A DNA stretch of 64,000 nt from Sabellastarte sp. h YS-2021 (taxonomy: Eukaryota; Annelida; Polychaeta; Sabellida; Sabellidae): contig OZ024927.1 in the NCBI GenBank assembly GCA_964017235.1, positions 55,495,293 to 55,559,292 of the forward strand, read 5' to 3'. Shown here piece after piece: positions 12,201 to 22,697 of the stretch; within the stretch, counting starts at the first letter, position 1; every line of letters starts with the position of its first letter. Under the pieces are notes generated by a model, which searched no databases, had not been told where the DNA came from, and saw only the letters and a list, made by a program, of their open reading frames with translations. Both the position numbers and the translations under genes were made by a program.

Positions 12201-15200
12201 CAACCATACCAAAGTGACCTCACACAAATAAGACCTCTCGTATTTTTATATTCGTTGTGTATGGCTGAATTATTGTTTGAATGTTTTGAATATTACCCAT
12301 ACATACAGATGTGGCAATACATGCTTATGTGTGGTGTTGGGCAAAACCTGCCGCTCACTTGAGGAAATACCATCCGTTACAATGGGAAGTTGCAAAAGTA
12401 AAACCCTCAAATTCTAACATGACTTTAACAGTGCTTAATCTGCATCAAAAGACACCTAAAGGTGCAACAACCAAGAATCAAGTAAAAAGATATAAGAGAG
12501 ATATAAAATTAATAAAAATCATAATTTTATTTTCAGACGATGCAATAAACAATACATTGATACAATAATACAGCATAAATAGAATAATACCGTACATTGT
12601 ACTTAAAATGCCAAAACCTTGCAATCTGTAACATGGGACTGCAAAAAAAATAACTGGGACTCCATTTTTGGAGGTCATGTAGTCCCATGGACTCCCGCTT
12701 TACAGGTGCTTCACAATCACTGTTACATACATCTACGGATAATATTCACTTCCTTTCTAGCATTTCATTGGTTAAAGATGTGTATAGTGTTTACAAACAT
12801 CAGATTTGCAGCCTAGCACTCGTACAAATGATCTTCCATTAAAGTTTCTATGTTGACCTCTGATGCTGTCACTAGATATATATGGTTATAGATGGTGCTT
12901 TCATTTAAATATCATCACTTACAGTGTGTGATAATTGCTGCCACGTATAATGTATTTTTTGTAGCCAACTAGCAATTACTCATTCTCAGAAATGTTTGCA
13001 TATCGGACTGATAAACTTTCCAACGGATCGGTAACTTCGGCAAATTGTCAATCCTGTGCTCCCAAAACTATTTTGGCTTAATTTCATACCCTGAATCAAG
13101 GTCACACAATGACGTTGCACTGCTACATCCCCCAACCAATGTCCCTATCATGTAACAACTTCCTACAACTTACAGTTTCTGAGATATAACCTGGATAAGA
13201 TTTTATAGGTCAAAATCACTACAGCAAAGGTCAAATCAAAGTCACACCATGACTATGCACACCTACACCCCCTAACCAATGTCCCTACCAAGTATCAAAT
13301 TCCTACACCTTATAGCTTCCGAGATATAGCCCGGACCGGATATTATAGGTCAAGGTCATTATGGCAAGGTCAAAGGTCAAATCAAGATCACACCATGACA
13401 TTACACGCCCACAACCCCAAACCAATGTCCCTACCAAGTATCAACTTCCTACACCTTACGGTTTCCGAGATATAGCCGGAAAAAATTTTATACGTCAAGG
13501 TCACCATAGCAAGGTCAAATCAAGGTCATATCATGAGGTTGCACACCTACAAGTCCCACCCAATACTTTTTCCCGCCGCCCACCCGCCCATCCGGACACC
13601 ATGGGTGGAAACAATACCCTGACAGCCCTTAAGGACTGTGGGGCAAAAAGGTACGGTTTGATGACCATATTTTGTGTAAAACATTGTTAACTGATCCTAG
13701 CATATAGGAAAACTGATATATATATTTTTATTATCCACCACATGCCTTACATGACCTATATAGAGGGATATACAGAGTGGGATATACATGTATATATTTT
13801 TTTTGTACCACTTTCCTCTGTACCACTTTGTAAAGTGTCAAAAACTTTCGGTTTTTCACTAGTACCTTAGAAACTATGTAGCCTACAAATATGTATTATA
13901 TGTCATTAGAAAGGTCTTTTTACAGCACTTGTGGTCATCTTTGTTGCATGAAAATCCATACAGAAATAACTGAGATATTGCATGTCAAAGATTGAAGTCA
14001 AGTCTGCAATTTTACTATGTTATAGCTGACCCAAAAGTAGTTGAATAATGTATTTAAACGAAATACTCTAAATGTAACAGTTTTCATGTTACACCTGATC
14101 TACTCAACAGTGATAACCTGAAAGTAGCTATTGCTCAGCTAGGCAATGATGTTACAAGCCTGCAATTTTACTATGTTGTAGCAAACCCAAAAGTAGATGA
14201 ATAACATATTTATACAAAATTCTCCAAATACAATAGTTTTCAAGTTACAACTGATTAACTCAACAATAAGAACCTCAAATTAGCTATTGCTCAGCTATGC
14301 CAGGAGCTACAGGTCTGCAATTTAACTATGTTATAGCAAACCCAAAAGTAGATGAATAACATATTTAAACAAAATTCTCTAAATGCAATAGTTTCCAAGT
14401 TATAAGCAATTTACTCAACAGCGAGAACCTCAAAGTAGCTATTACTCAGCTATGCAATGAGCTACAGGTCTGGAATTTCACTATGTTATAGCTGACCCAA
14501 AAGTAACTGAATAACAAAATAGTTGGGTTTCACATTGCAAACCTCGAGGACCAATAATACGCGAGTTACAAGCACTAAATTTCGCTATCATTTTTCGACA
14601 TTGAATGAGAGGTCCAAGGTCAAATCTAACCGCACCAGAAGATTCCAACCCCATGATTTCCTATACTTTGGTTTCACATGTATCCACAATACCATTAAAC
14701 TGTTTGCTGACAAGTCACATCCTTAGTCTAGTCTCTTAATTTTACAAATCCAAATGAGGTAATTCACTTTATCAAATAGTTAAGAGTAGACTTCCTGCAG
14801 CACCTCCTTACCCAAATATGACTGCGTTCCATAACATTATGTTGTTATCAGTTGGTGCTCCACTGACTCCAGCTGGTGGATCTTCCTGCAATCTAAAACA
14901 CAATTTACAAAAATTTTTAGACACTGGAAAATAAAGCGTAACAAAAGTGTTATAGTAATAAGAATCAATTTGAGTAACTTTTTTTTATTTGTTATAAGTG
15001 AAATTTTGACAGGTTTGATCTTTTAAATAACGGCTATTTAGTAATTGTACTTAAAAGTTAACAGTAGTAACTGAAGTAAAGTATATGCAGTCATCTGCAA
15101 GCCATTGCAAAAATACATCAAATATTGTCCATTTTGACCGACCAAGTACTGACAATTAGGGGCGAGTCGGTAGTGGTGATATACCAGTATTGAGACAATT

Positions 15201-18200
15201 ATACTGAGTTACTGTGACCACTGTTTCAACCAGAATCTCAAATGTCAGCTAATATAACTAGAAAAAGGTTTTTGCTGACAAAAATGAGCGGCCCGGATGG
15301 AGACTTCAGTTAATAAAGCTGTAGTAGTTGTGGTATGAGACTGTAAGGAGAAGGTAAGCTTTACTGTGTTTTGTATCTGATAGAAAAGTGGATTATCTAA
15401 AAACTGTATCAGTTGCAGTATTAGACTGCAAGCAGAATGTGAGCTTTATCGTGTTTTGTAGAGTGGTATATTATATGAAAAGAATATATCATTTTTGCTG
15501 TAAATTTGGGATCGTAAATGTTTTCAGGAGATATTTAATCTTAGATTTATAATGATAAAGATACACTGTCGTAAACTATAATTGGCTATAGATAGGGACA
15601 TTCATATGTTGTATATCTTTGAGGCATTTTATGCCTCTGAAAATTCATTGCTATTTAATATTTTCATAAGAATAAAATGATAATCAAAAAATCCTTTACT
15701 GTTCCATTGTAAAAACAAGAGAGTGCCCGTGGACGGGCACTGTGTCAGCTGACTGAGTGTTTTTGATTTGTGAAGGTGATTAGAGGACAGAATAATTATC
15801 AGGAAAAGGGCTGTACAGAAATACAGTAAATGGTAACTGAACAGCAAGTTCGAAAGAAATTCCGAAGCTGACAGAAGAAAAGGATAAAAAAGTTGTGCCC
15901 TGTAAATGGTATTATGAAGGAAAATAACAAGGTAATTGTTTAAGTGTAAAAAATAGGTTAAAACATATGTAAAGAAATACTACAAATGCAATATCCTCGT
16001 TCGACCTTGAAGAAGGGGTCCAAGGTCAAATCTAACCACACAAATACATTCCCAGCCCATGATTTCCTATGGTTTACCATTCCAAACCTCTAGGACCAAT
16101 TATAAATGAGTTATAAGCACTTTTAAGCTTGGCTGTCCTCATTTGACCTTGAAGGAGGGTTCCAAGGTCAAATCGGACCATATCAACAGATTCACAGCCC
16201 ATGATTTCCTGTCTGTTTACCATCCCAAACCTCTGGGACCAATAATAAGTGAGTTATAAGTACTTTTAAGTTTGGCTATCCTTGTTTGACCTTGAAGGAG
16301 GGGTCATTGAAGGTCAAATCTGACCACACCAAAAGATTCCCACCCCATGATTTCCTACAGGTTGGTTTATCATCCCAAACCTCTAGGATCAATAATAAGG
16401 GAGATATAAGCACTTTTCATGACTGACAAAAAACACCTGTGGCGGCCATCTTGTTTCTCAAAATGAGGCCAAAAATATTCCCAGACAACATTTTATGGTT
16501 ATTAATATATACTGCAAACTTAAGAAAGCTAGCTATAATATTTTTTTTCATCAGAGCAGTAATGGTGAAATCTCTCTCTACACACTGCGGCTATCCAGTG
16601 GATACAATGATTTACTCAACAGTGAGAACCTGAAAGTAGCTATTGCTCAGCTATGCCATGACATAGAGGTCTGCAATTTCACTATGTTATAGCTGACCAA
16701 AAATTCTGTGAATAACATATTTAACAAATTACTCTAAATGTAATAGTTTTCAAGTTACAACTGATTTACTCAACAGTGAGAACCTCAAAGGAACTATTAC
16801 TCAGCTATGCATTGAGCTACATGTCTGAAATTTGACTATGTTATAGCTAACCCAAAAGTAGGTGAACAACATATTTAAGCAAACTACTGTAAATGCAATA
16901 GTTTTCAAGCTACAACTGATTTACTCAATAGTGAGAACCTGAAAATAGCTATTGCTCCGCTATGCCATGAGCTATAGGTCTGTAATTTCACTATGTTATA
17001 GCTGACCCAAAAGTAGGTGAACAATATATTTTAACAAAATACTCCAAATGCAATATTTTTCAAGTTATAGCTGATTTACTCAACAGTCAGTACCTGAGAA
17101 TAGCTATTGCTCAGTTGTGCCATGAGCTATAGGTCTATAATTTCACTATATTATAGCTGACCCAAAAGTAGCTGAATAACATATTTGCACAAATTTCTGT
17201 AAATGCAATAGTTTTCCAATTATAACTGATTTACTCAACAGTGAGAACTTCAAAGTAGCTATTACTCAGCTATGCCATGAGCTACAGGTCTGAAATTTTA
17301 CTATGTTATAGCTGGCCCAAAAGTAGCTGAATAACATATTTATACGAAATTCTCTAAATGCAATAGTTTTTAAGTTACAAGTGATTTTACTCATAATGGA
17401 AGTTACTGAAAAGCCCAAAAGTAGCTATTACTCACTTAGCTATTGAGACAGACACCCAACTTACTCACCATATTGTAGCTATGAAAAAAAAGCTGAACAA
17501 CATATTTTCACAAAATGCTGTAAATGCAACACTTTTGAAGTTATAAGTGATTTAGTGCATGATTTCATGAATTTTAATGCATTAAAAATTATTAAAAAAA
17601 TTTATTAAAAAAAAAGTAAGACAGATCCAGGTCTCATACTCACACAAGAGAATCTACCTCTGGCCTAGTACATATATGCAAGATATGAGAGAAATCCCTG
17701 CAATAGTCACTGAGAAAATTGTGATAAAAAGTTGAAATTTTCACACTTTTGGTGGGGGTACCCCCCTTGTAATGTCTCTAGCAAACAGACGAACAGACAG
17801 ATTTGCATGCCTTGAACAATTTTTTATCCTCGATAGATAAGGTATCTTTTAAAAAAAACAGCATGTCTCTAGGCCTTGTAGTTTTGGAGAAGAAGTTGTT
17901 CACGCGGACGCGTACGCCCACGCCGCAGAGTGATGACATAATGTCAGCTGACTGACAAGTCAGCTGACATAAAAAAATACACAAAGTCATGTTATCAGAT
18001 GTTATTGTTAACATTTTTAATTCACGCATGACTATATCTGAATATCATAAAAGGCTTAAAAGCCCAAGGTTTTTACATATTATTAAGGCTTTTTCCATTC
18101 TCTCAAAACGGACAAGGCATTCTTTCCACAAGGCTCTACTTCTATGAGCCTAAAGATAAATGTCCTTGTTTAAATTTTTACCACCCCCCCCCCCCCCCCC

Positions 18201-21200
18201 CGAAAAAATTTTTTTACTGAAAGTATATCCCTTAATGAAAATAAATGAATACATCTTGATATTTTCAATTAGCTGGAGATACATAAAATACTGTAAAAGA
18301 AAAACTGTTTATGAGAAAGTGTTTTTTTTTCCAGTCATCTTATCCCCTGAAAGAAGTCCAGTCTATACATTTGACCAATTTACATAGTGTATGTGAATAA
18401 GTAGCTAGATCAACAGCTCCTGCTGATAAACAAAAGCTGAATTAATTAAAGCTTTTTTTCCCAAAAAGGAAAAGTCATATCCTCACGATTCCACAAGAAC
18501 GGAATCAGAAGAATGACCCTAAAATTGGGAATTTATATTATATGAACACTGATCAGCTGCAATATATTAATAACCACTTCACTGCATGCTAAATACCTCA
18601 TTTTTTTTTTCTTTGAAGATGCCATGACTTCAGAAACACCGGGGGGTTAGCTTTACCAACAGAAGTAAGATAACAGAAATTTTGTTTTAAGTATACATGT
18701 ACCAGGTGTGGTTTTAAAAAGTCTTAAAATAAATGAGGTGGGAGCAAAAACTATATATTTATTATGTTAAGTTGGTCAAAGTCTCTTAAATACAGGAATT
18801 TTAAGTAAAAAGGTCATTAAAAGTCTTCCTTAAGCTTAATCAATGTGTCAAGTTGAACTGATGTCATTGAACAGTAAGTCAGTTGGGAGCTGAAAACCCC
18901 GATTTTTACTTCAAAGATGGTCATGACTGTACTTGTATTGGAACTCCAAGGTGGAAAGAAAACTACACCTACGCATCGGAGACCGATGCAAATTTGTATC
19001 CACCGAATAGACAACTCACCAAAGCCAGTGAACCACTGTTTGACCTTGAAGGAGGGGCCCAAGGTCAAATCTAACATCAGAAAATTCCTAGCCCAATATT
19101 TTGTACGAGTTGGTTTCGTACTGTAAACTTCTAGGATCAATAATAAGCGAGTTATAAGCACTTTTAACTTTGGCTATCCTCGTTTGACCTTGAAGAAGGG
19201 GCCCAAGGTCAAATCCGACCACGCCAGAAGATTCCCAGCCCATGACTTTCTATAGGTTGGTTTACCATCCCAAACCTCTAGGACCAACTAGACCAAGGAC
19301 GCATCTGTGGCCAGATGCAAAATGTATCCACCGGCAAAGGCAAAAGTAGCTATTACTCAGCTATGCCACGAGCTAGAGGTCTGAAATTTTACTATGTTAT
19401 AGCTGACCCAAAAGTAGGTGAATAACATATTTGGACAAAATTCTCTCAATGCAATAGTTTTCAAGTTACAAGTGATTTTACTCATGATGGAAGTTAGTGA
19501 AAAGTCCAAACGTAGCTATTACTCACTTAGCTATTGAAATAGACACTCAAGTTACTCACCATGTTGTTGCTATGGAAAAAGTAGGTGAATAACATATTTT
19601 AACAAGATGCTCTAAATGCAATACTTTTCAAGTTATAAACGATTTAGTGTTGAGTAAGAACTTCAAAGTAGCTATTACTCAGCTATGCAATGAGCCATAG
19701 GTCTGGAATTTTACTATGTTATAGCTGCCTCAAAATAGGTGAATAACATATTGAAAGTAAATAATCTAAATGCAACAGTTTTGAAGTTATAAGTGATTTA
19801 CCCAACAGTGATAACCTAAAAGTAGCTATTACTCAGCTATGCCATGAGCTAGAGGTCTGTAATTTTATTATGTTATAGCCGACCCAAAAGTAGATGAATA
19901 ACATACTGCACAAAATTCTGTAAATGCAATAGTTTTCAAGTTACAAGTGATTTTACTCATGATGGAAGTTAGTGAAAAATCCAAAGGTAGCTATTACTCA
20001 CTTAGTTATTGAGATAGACACCCAAGTTACTCACCATGTTGTAGCTATGGAAAAAGTAGCTGAATAACATATTTTAACAAAGTGCTCTAAATGCAATACT
20101 TTTCAAGTTATAATTGATTTAGTGCATGATTTCATTAATTTTAATGCATTAAAAATTACTTAAAAAATTCATAAAAAAAACTTTAGCATGTGAAAGCTCT
20201 CCAAAATGTAGGCGAATGAGTTATTTGAGAAATACTGGCTATCTGCAATACTTTTAGAGATAATTAGCATTTACTCATTTTGAGTAGGTGAGTAATTAGC
20301 TACGAGTCTGAAATTTCACCAAGTGAAAGCTCTCTCAAAAGTAGGCGAATGAGTTATTTGAGAAAAATTGGCTATCTGCAATACTTTTAGAGATAATTAG
20401 CATTTACTCATTTTGAGTAGGTGAATAATTAGCTACGGGTCTGAAACTGCACCAAGTGAAAGCTCTCCCCAAAGTAGGTGAATGAGTTATTTGAGAAAAA
20501 TTGACTATCTGCAATAGTTTTAGAGATAATTCGCATTTACTCATTTTGAGTAGGTGAGTAATTAGCTACGGGTCTGAAACTTCACCATGTGAAAGATCTT
20601 CCAAAAGTAGGTGAGTTATTTGAGAAAAATTGGCTATCTGCAATACTTTTAGAGATAATTAGCATTTACTCATTTTGAGTAGGTGAATAATTAGCTACAG
20701 GTCTGAAACTTCGCCAAGTGAAAGCTCTCCCAAAAGTAGGTGAATGAGTTATTTGAAAAAAATTGGCTATCTGCAATACTTTTAGAGATAATTCGCATTT
20801 ACTCATTTTGAGTAGGTGAGTAATTAGCTATGGGTCTGAAACTTGACCATGTGAAAGCTCTTCCAAAAGTAGGTGAATGAGTTATTTGGGAAAAATTGGC
20901 TATATGTAATACTTTTAAAAGATAATTTGCATTTACTCATTTTGAGTGAGTAATTATCTACGGGTCTGAAACTTCACCCTGTGAAAGCTCTCCCAAAAGT
21001 AGATGAATGAGTTATTTGAGAAAAATTGGCTATCCGCAATACTTTTAGAGATAATTAGCATTTACTCATTACGAGTAGGTGAGTAATTAGCTATGGGTCT
21101 GAAACTTCAAGTGAAAGCTCTTCCAAAAGTAGGTGAATGAGTTATTTGAGAAAAATTGGCTATCTGCAATAGTTTTAGAGATAATTCATTTTGAGTAGGT

Positions 21201-22697
21201 GAGTAATTAGCTATGGGTCCGAAACTTGACCATGTGAAATTGAAAACTTTCATGTTTCAACAGAATACTCTTCTACTACCATGCGGATCCAAAATTCGCT
21301 CGAAATCGCTCTATCTCTGACAGTTTCAGAGATATTTGCCATTTTTCATTTTTCGCAAAAATTCAAGATGGCCACCAAAAGTTGTAAAATTTGAAATTTT
21401 TCATATTGCAACCAAATACTGCTGTACTACCCTGCGGGTCAAAAATTCACTCGAAATTGCTCTATCTCTTACGGTTTTCGAGATATTTGACAGATATGTT
21501 GCATTGATGGAACAGCCAACATGGCTTTGGATTTGTTTTGATTTTTGCGTAAGATTTACCCCTTATTTTGACTAAAATATTAGTGTAACCATTTTAGAAT
21601 AGGAAAGTATAAAGTGTTATTTGCCTTCTTTGAGGTATGTGTGTGTGCCGTTCACTAATATTTAATGCCTATCTTATTGGTATGTGTATATTTCAACACA
21701 TTTTAAAAATAACAACAAAACTTCACCACTGTTGTGTTATGTACAAAAAAATTCTGGCATGCAAAATCAGCTTAGTGTAACAACATATATCCATTATAAA
21801 CTGGATATATGTATATATATATAGCAAGGGCATTATTAAGTAAATGCAAAAATTGTCTGCTGTTCAAAATTTACACTGAAAACAAGTACATGTGAGCTCT
21901 GTCCCTCGCCATTGTGTCCATCAGCTTTTCAAAAGCAATTGGCGATGGGACAGAAACTCGGTCTAGTTGTATTTACTGCTCATGAGTATCAACAGAAACT
22001 TTCCAATCTCTGACAACCTTTAAGGACAACAAACATGCAGAATACATGTCCTTTTGTTGTAAAAACATGCTACGTAAATAGTTTTAATTCTCTGGATTTT
22101 GTAAATAATGTCAAAAACATATAACAAATGAAATATACATCTTTTACTAGATGGATACAGCTCAGCTACCCAAGTTTGTCGCCTACCTAAGTTCGTCACT
22201 TGCATTTTTGGACAATTTTTTAAAACCACTTCACAAGTATCTTTCCTTGTAGAGTTGTAAATCGTCATTATTAGTATTTGTTTCATTTGTTTACCTATCA
22301 GTACTGCATGTTTACACTTTTTAGGGCAAGTAACAAACTTGGGTAGCTGACTAGTAGTGAAATATTGTGATTACTTTTATATATTTCTCTTTGTCAGTTG
22401 GGTTTGTTTACACCAACATATAACGACACACAGGCCGTTAAAAACTAAAGAACAAAGCTTCCCACTAGTAGTTAACAACTCACAAATGGTGCACACATAC
22501 TCACCAACTGTCTATGAACGAAGCATATTATGCGCAGAATGACAAACTGAAAAGAATATTATCAACAGATGATGAAGGGGCATTTCATGGATCCCGATTT
22601 CATAATGTACAGTAGTGAAGGTGTGATTTACCACTTTTCAGTTTGAATCTCACCTTTTAAAGTCTCTCATGAGTCTTCGCCTAGCTGGAGTAGACAT
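3098..22697 (-). CDS. UBE2A: RAD6-type E2 ubiquitin-conjugating enzyme, five-exon gene with two alternative last exons
   Basis: An E2 enzyme that accepts ubiquitin from E1 on its catalytic cysteine and, in this family, works with RAD18-type ligases on PCNA (damage tolerance) and with BRE1-type ligases on histone H2B. Coding exons, in transcript order, are 22654-22697, 14812-14892, 6098-6213, 5790-5878, then either 5211-5381 or 3098-3226. All junctions have GT/AG and keep phase. The protein starts [15 protein letters not shown], the invariant UBE2A/B N-terminus. HPN is at residues 78-80 and the active cysteine of DGSICLDIL at residue 88, exactly as in human UBE2A/B. The near terminal exon gives 166 residues with an acidic tail; the far one gives 152, the vertebrate length. 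No break was seen. Vertebrates have two paralogues (UBE2A and UBE2B); the single symbol used here is for the orthologous group. Confidence 0.96.
3227..5210 (-). other. spacer between the two terminal exons
   Basis: For the distal isoform this is the end of the last intron. For the proximal isoform it holds the 3' UTR. Candidate minus-strand AATAAA hexamers lie at 4476-4481 and 4057-4062, about 730 and 1150 nt past the proximal stop. An A10 run joined to (TA)n lies near 5070-5090. No other gene was seen. Confidence 0.5.
4476..4481 (-). terminator. candidate poly(A) signal for the proximal (acidic-tail) UBE2A isoform
   Basis: The first minus-strand AATAAA after the stop at 5211. Use of this site would remove the distal exon from the transcript and so fix the isoform choice. 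It is inferred from position only. Confidence 0.3.
5211..5381 (-). CDS. UBE2A: UBE2A proximal alternative terminal exon with acidic tail
   Basis: Acceptor cttgttccag, then 56 codons from [20 protein letters not shown] to a TAG stop. The first 42 residues replace the canonical C-terminal helices. The last 14 or so, [16 protein letters not shown], form an acidic extension. Yeast Rad6 and nematode UBC-1 carry acidic tails, whereas vertebrate UBE2A/B do not. In yeast the tail aids interaction with histones and with the N-end-rule ligase, so a role in substrate choice is plausible but inferred. Many positions differ from the distal exon (DEPN to HDPN, SLAAQL to NEAAQK). Confidence 0.94.
   Translation of the reverse strand, partial: SLLHDPNPNSPANNEAAQKYRENRREYEKKVAAIVQESWKGESDDELEGAAKDDDK
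5790..5878 (-). CDS. UBE2A: UBE2A exon 4 (active-site exon)
   Basis: This 89-nt exon completes Val81 and encodes [20 protein letters not shown] and on to SIQ, including catalytic Cys88 and the RWSPTYDV motif. It has an AG acceptor at 5879-5880 and a gtgagg donor just below 5790. Its donor serves both terminal exons. Confidence 0.96.
6098..6213 (-). CDS. UBE2A: UBE2A exon 3
   Basis: This 116-nt exon runs from the split Gly42 through [20 protein letters not shown] and KPPTVRF to HPN (residues 78-80) and the first base of Val81. The acceptor is ttccacag and the donor gtaagc. Human UBE2A has [13 protein letters not shown], so the HD pair after the proline is a local difference. Confidence 0.96.
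6475..6835 (-). repeat. DIRS fossil left terminal repeat plus internal complementary region
   Basis: The block at about 6520-6660 pairs, in inverted sense, with 11640-11800 (shared words: gttggagccatccaaccc, cgcagagatgcgatttttta, ggtcacatgaccacattgtt). The following 6725-6835 carries gtgttaggaaatggtaag and ttaccatttcctaacagtag back to back, the end-to-end arrangement expected of a DIRS internal complementary region. Confidence 0.75.
11640..11816 (-). repeat. DIRS fossil right terminal inverted repeat
   Basis: This mirrors 6500-6670 nearly base for base, ending ctactgttaggaaatggtaa then ggtatttcgctataaaa. The sequence just outside resumes element G1, which shows the insertion point. Confidence 0.75.
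12180..12690 (+). repeat. dispersed repeat H, plus-strand copy
   Basis: Matches, in the opposite orientation, 25290-25700 (shared words: gaatgttttgaatatta, ccatacatacaga, tgcttatgtgtggtgt, ttacaatggaaagttgca). The conceptual peptides of both copies also resemble each other around EIPSVTM.SC.SK, which might reflect an old coding segment, but stops interrupt both and no family was recognised. This copy sits inside element G1. Confidence 0.6.
13080..13560 (+). repeat. AGGTCA-rich ~145-bp tandem units
   Basis: Three to four units, each with the order: caccatgac, tgcacacctac, ccaatgtccctacca, agtatcaacttcctacacct, gagatatagcccgga, ataggtcaaggtca, aaggtcaaatcaaggtcac. A perfect AGGTCA-A-AGGTCA direct repeat lies at 13367-13379, and AGGTCAAGGTCA at about 13348. 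The same units recur in G2 and G3. Confidence 0.8.
13980..14520 (+). repeat. 155-bp-unit array (copy F2)
   Basis: About three and a half units of the same ~155-bp sequence as at 1-420, 16600-17560, 19320-20160 and 49270-50060. It is followed at 14520-14740 by one degenerate 142-bp unit (gaggtccaaggtcaaat, ccccatgatttccta). It lies in UBE2A intron 2, close to exon 2. Confidence 0.8.
14812..14892 (-). CDS. UBE2A: UBE2A exon 2
   Basis: An 81-nt exon encoding the end of Arg15, then [20 protein letters not shown] and WNAVIF with the first two bases of Gly42. The acceptor is gttttag and the donor gtaagg. The exon boundary in the middle of Arg15 matches the vertebrate UBE2A/B gene layout. Confidence 0.95.
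15722..15741. repeat. terminal hairpin at the start of F3
   Basis: AGTGCCCGT and ACGGGCACT flank a 2-base loop, a perfect 9-bp stem. The equivalent place in the copy at about 49125 keeps a weaker version (gtggccgtgaacgggctg). Confidence 0.7.
15990..16430 (+). repeat. 142-bp tandem units with everted AGGTCA half-sites
   Basis: Three units spaced 142-143 bp. Each begins tttgaccttgaaggagggg or similar and follows with ccaaggtcaaat, placing TGACCT and AGGTCA in everted order. Each then continues cccatgatttccta, ccaaacctctagga and ataagtgagttataagcac. Related units occur at 14600-14740 and 19030-19310. Confidence 0.8.
17941..17970. repeat. perfect 12-bp-stem hairpin at the end of F3
   Basis: ATGTCAGCTGAC and GTCAGCTGACAT face each other across a 6-base loop. 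The tcagctgac word also stands at the start of F3 (about 15745), so the same word marks both ends of the element. Confidence 0.75.
18184..18201 (+). repeat. poly-C tract (18 C)
   Basis: Eighteen consecutive C, a candidate G-quadruplex or i-motif site and a likely length-variable position. It lies in UBE2A intron 1. The surrounding 17973-18880 shows no gene. Confidence 0.9.
19030..20180 (+). repeat. 142-bp units followed by 155-bp units (copy F4)
   Basis: Two 142-bp units (19030-19310) with tttgaccttgaaggagggg and ccaaggtcaaat, then four to five 155-bp units to about 20160. The closing words tttagtgcatgatttcat and aatgcattaaaaatt of the end module are present. Instead of the rest of that module, the sequence passes directly into the 133-bp array. 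Confidence 0.75.
20180..21250 (+). repeat. 133-bp tandem satellite, about eight units
   Basis: Unit starts at 20190, 20323 and 20456 give a 133-bp period. Conserved words: gtgaaagctctcccaaaagt, gaatgagttatttgagaaaa, ttggctatctgcaatac, ttttagagataattagcat, ttactcattttgagtaggtg, taattagctacgggtctgaa. Units are roughly 90% alike with small internal losses. It lies wholly in UBE2A intron 1. Confidence 0.9.
21250..21495 (+). repeat. two-unit repeat with the ctctatctct word
   Basis: Two ~140-bp units sharing ctactaccatgcgg-type, aaaattcgctcgaaat and cgctctatctct followed by a cagagatattt word. They directly follow the 133-bp array. No gene was seen between here and UBE2A exon 1. Confidence 0.6.
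22654..22697 (-). CDS. UBE2A: UBE2A exon 1 (start exon)
   Basis: The ATG at 22695-22697 is followed by codons for [13 protein letters not shown] and the first two bases of Arg15, then a gtgaga donor. The fit to the invariant RAD6 N-terminus fixes the start. The nearest matching exon lies 7.8 kb downstream, across intron 1. Confidence 0.96.

Larger units (their letters stand above)
6366..13655 (+). repeat. AGGTCA-array element G1, split by a DIRS fossil
   Basis: It starts at the words gatgcctgtaccccacagcc (about 6370) and ends at acagcccttaaggactgtgg near 13640. These ends are rough inverted repeats of each other and match copy G2 at 30886-31900. Bases 6475-11816 are a later DIRS insertion: 6366-6474 joins to 11817-12050 as one continuous match to 30886-31250. 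The right part carries ~145-bp units rich in AGGTCA half-sites. It lies in UBE2A intron 2. The element class is unknown. Confidence 0.75.
15715..17972 (+). repeat. 155-bp-unit array element, apparently complete copy (F3)
   Basis: It opens with a hairpin at 15722-15741 and a tgtcagctgactg word. Next come three 142-bp units (15990-16430), six or so 155-bp units (16600-17560), and the end module with gatccaggtctcatactcac and cgccgcagagtgatgacata. It closes with a hairpin at 17941-17970. The copy at 49117-50702 has the same start and end words. It lies in UBE2A intron 1. A Helitron-like origin is possible because of the end hairpin, but no CTRR end was seen. Confidence 0.65.

Noticed and set aside
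15715-17972. Assignment of the array elements to Helitrons
   Set aside because: A 3' hairpin is present, but no clear TC start, CTRR end or A|T insertion site was seen. Left unassigned.
20180-21250. Regular array that might suggest CRISPR
   Set aside because: The whole 133-bp unit repeats. There are no short constant repeats separating unique spacers, and the window is eukaryotic.
1-22650. Many short open frames of 60-120 codons on both strands
   Set aside because: They lack conserved motifs, lie in tandem repeats or on the wrong strand of real exons, and occur at the rate expected by chance. None was called as a gene.
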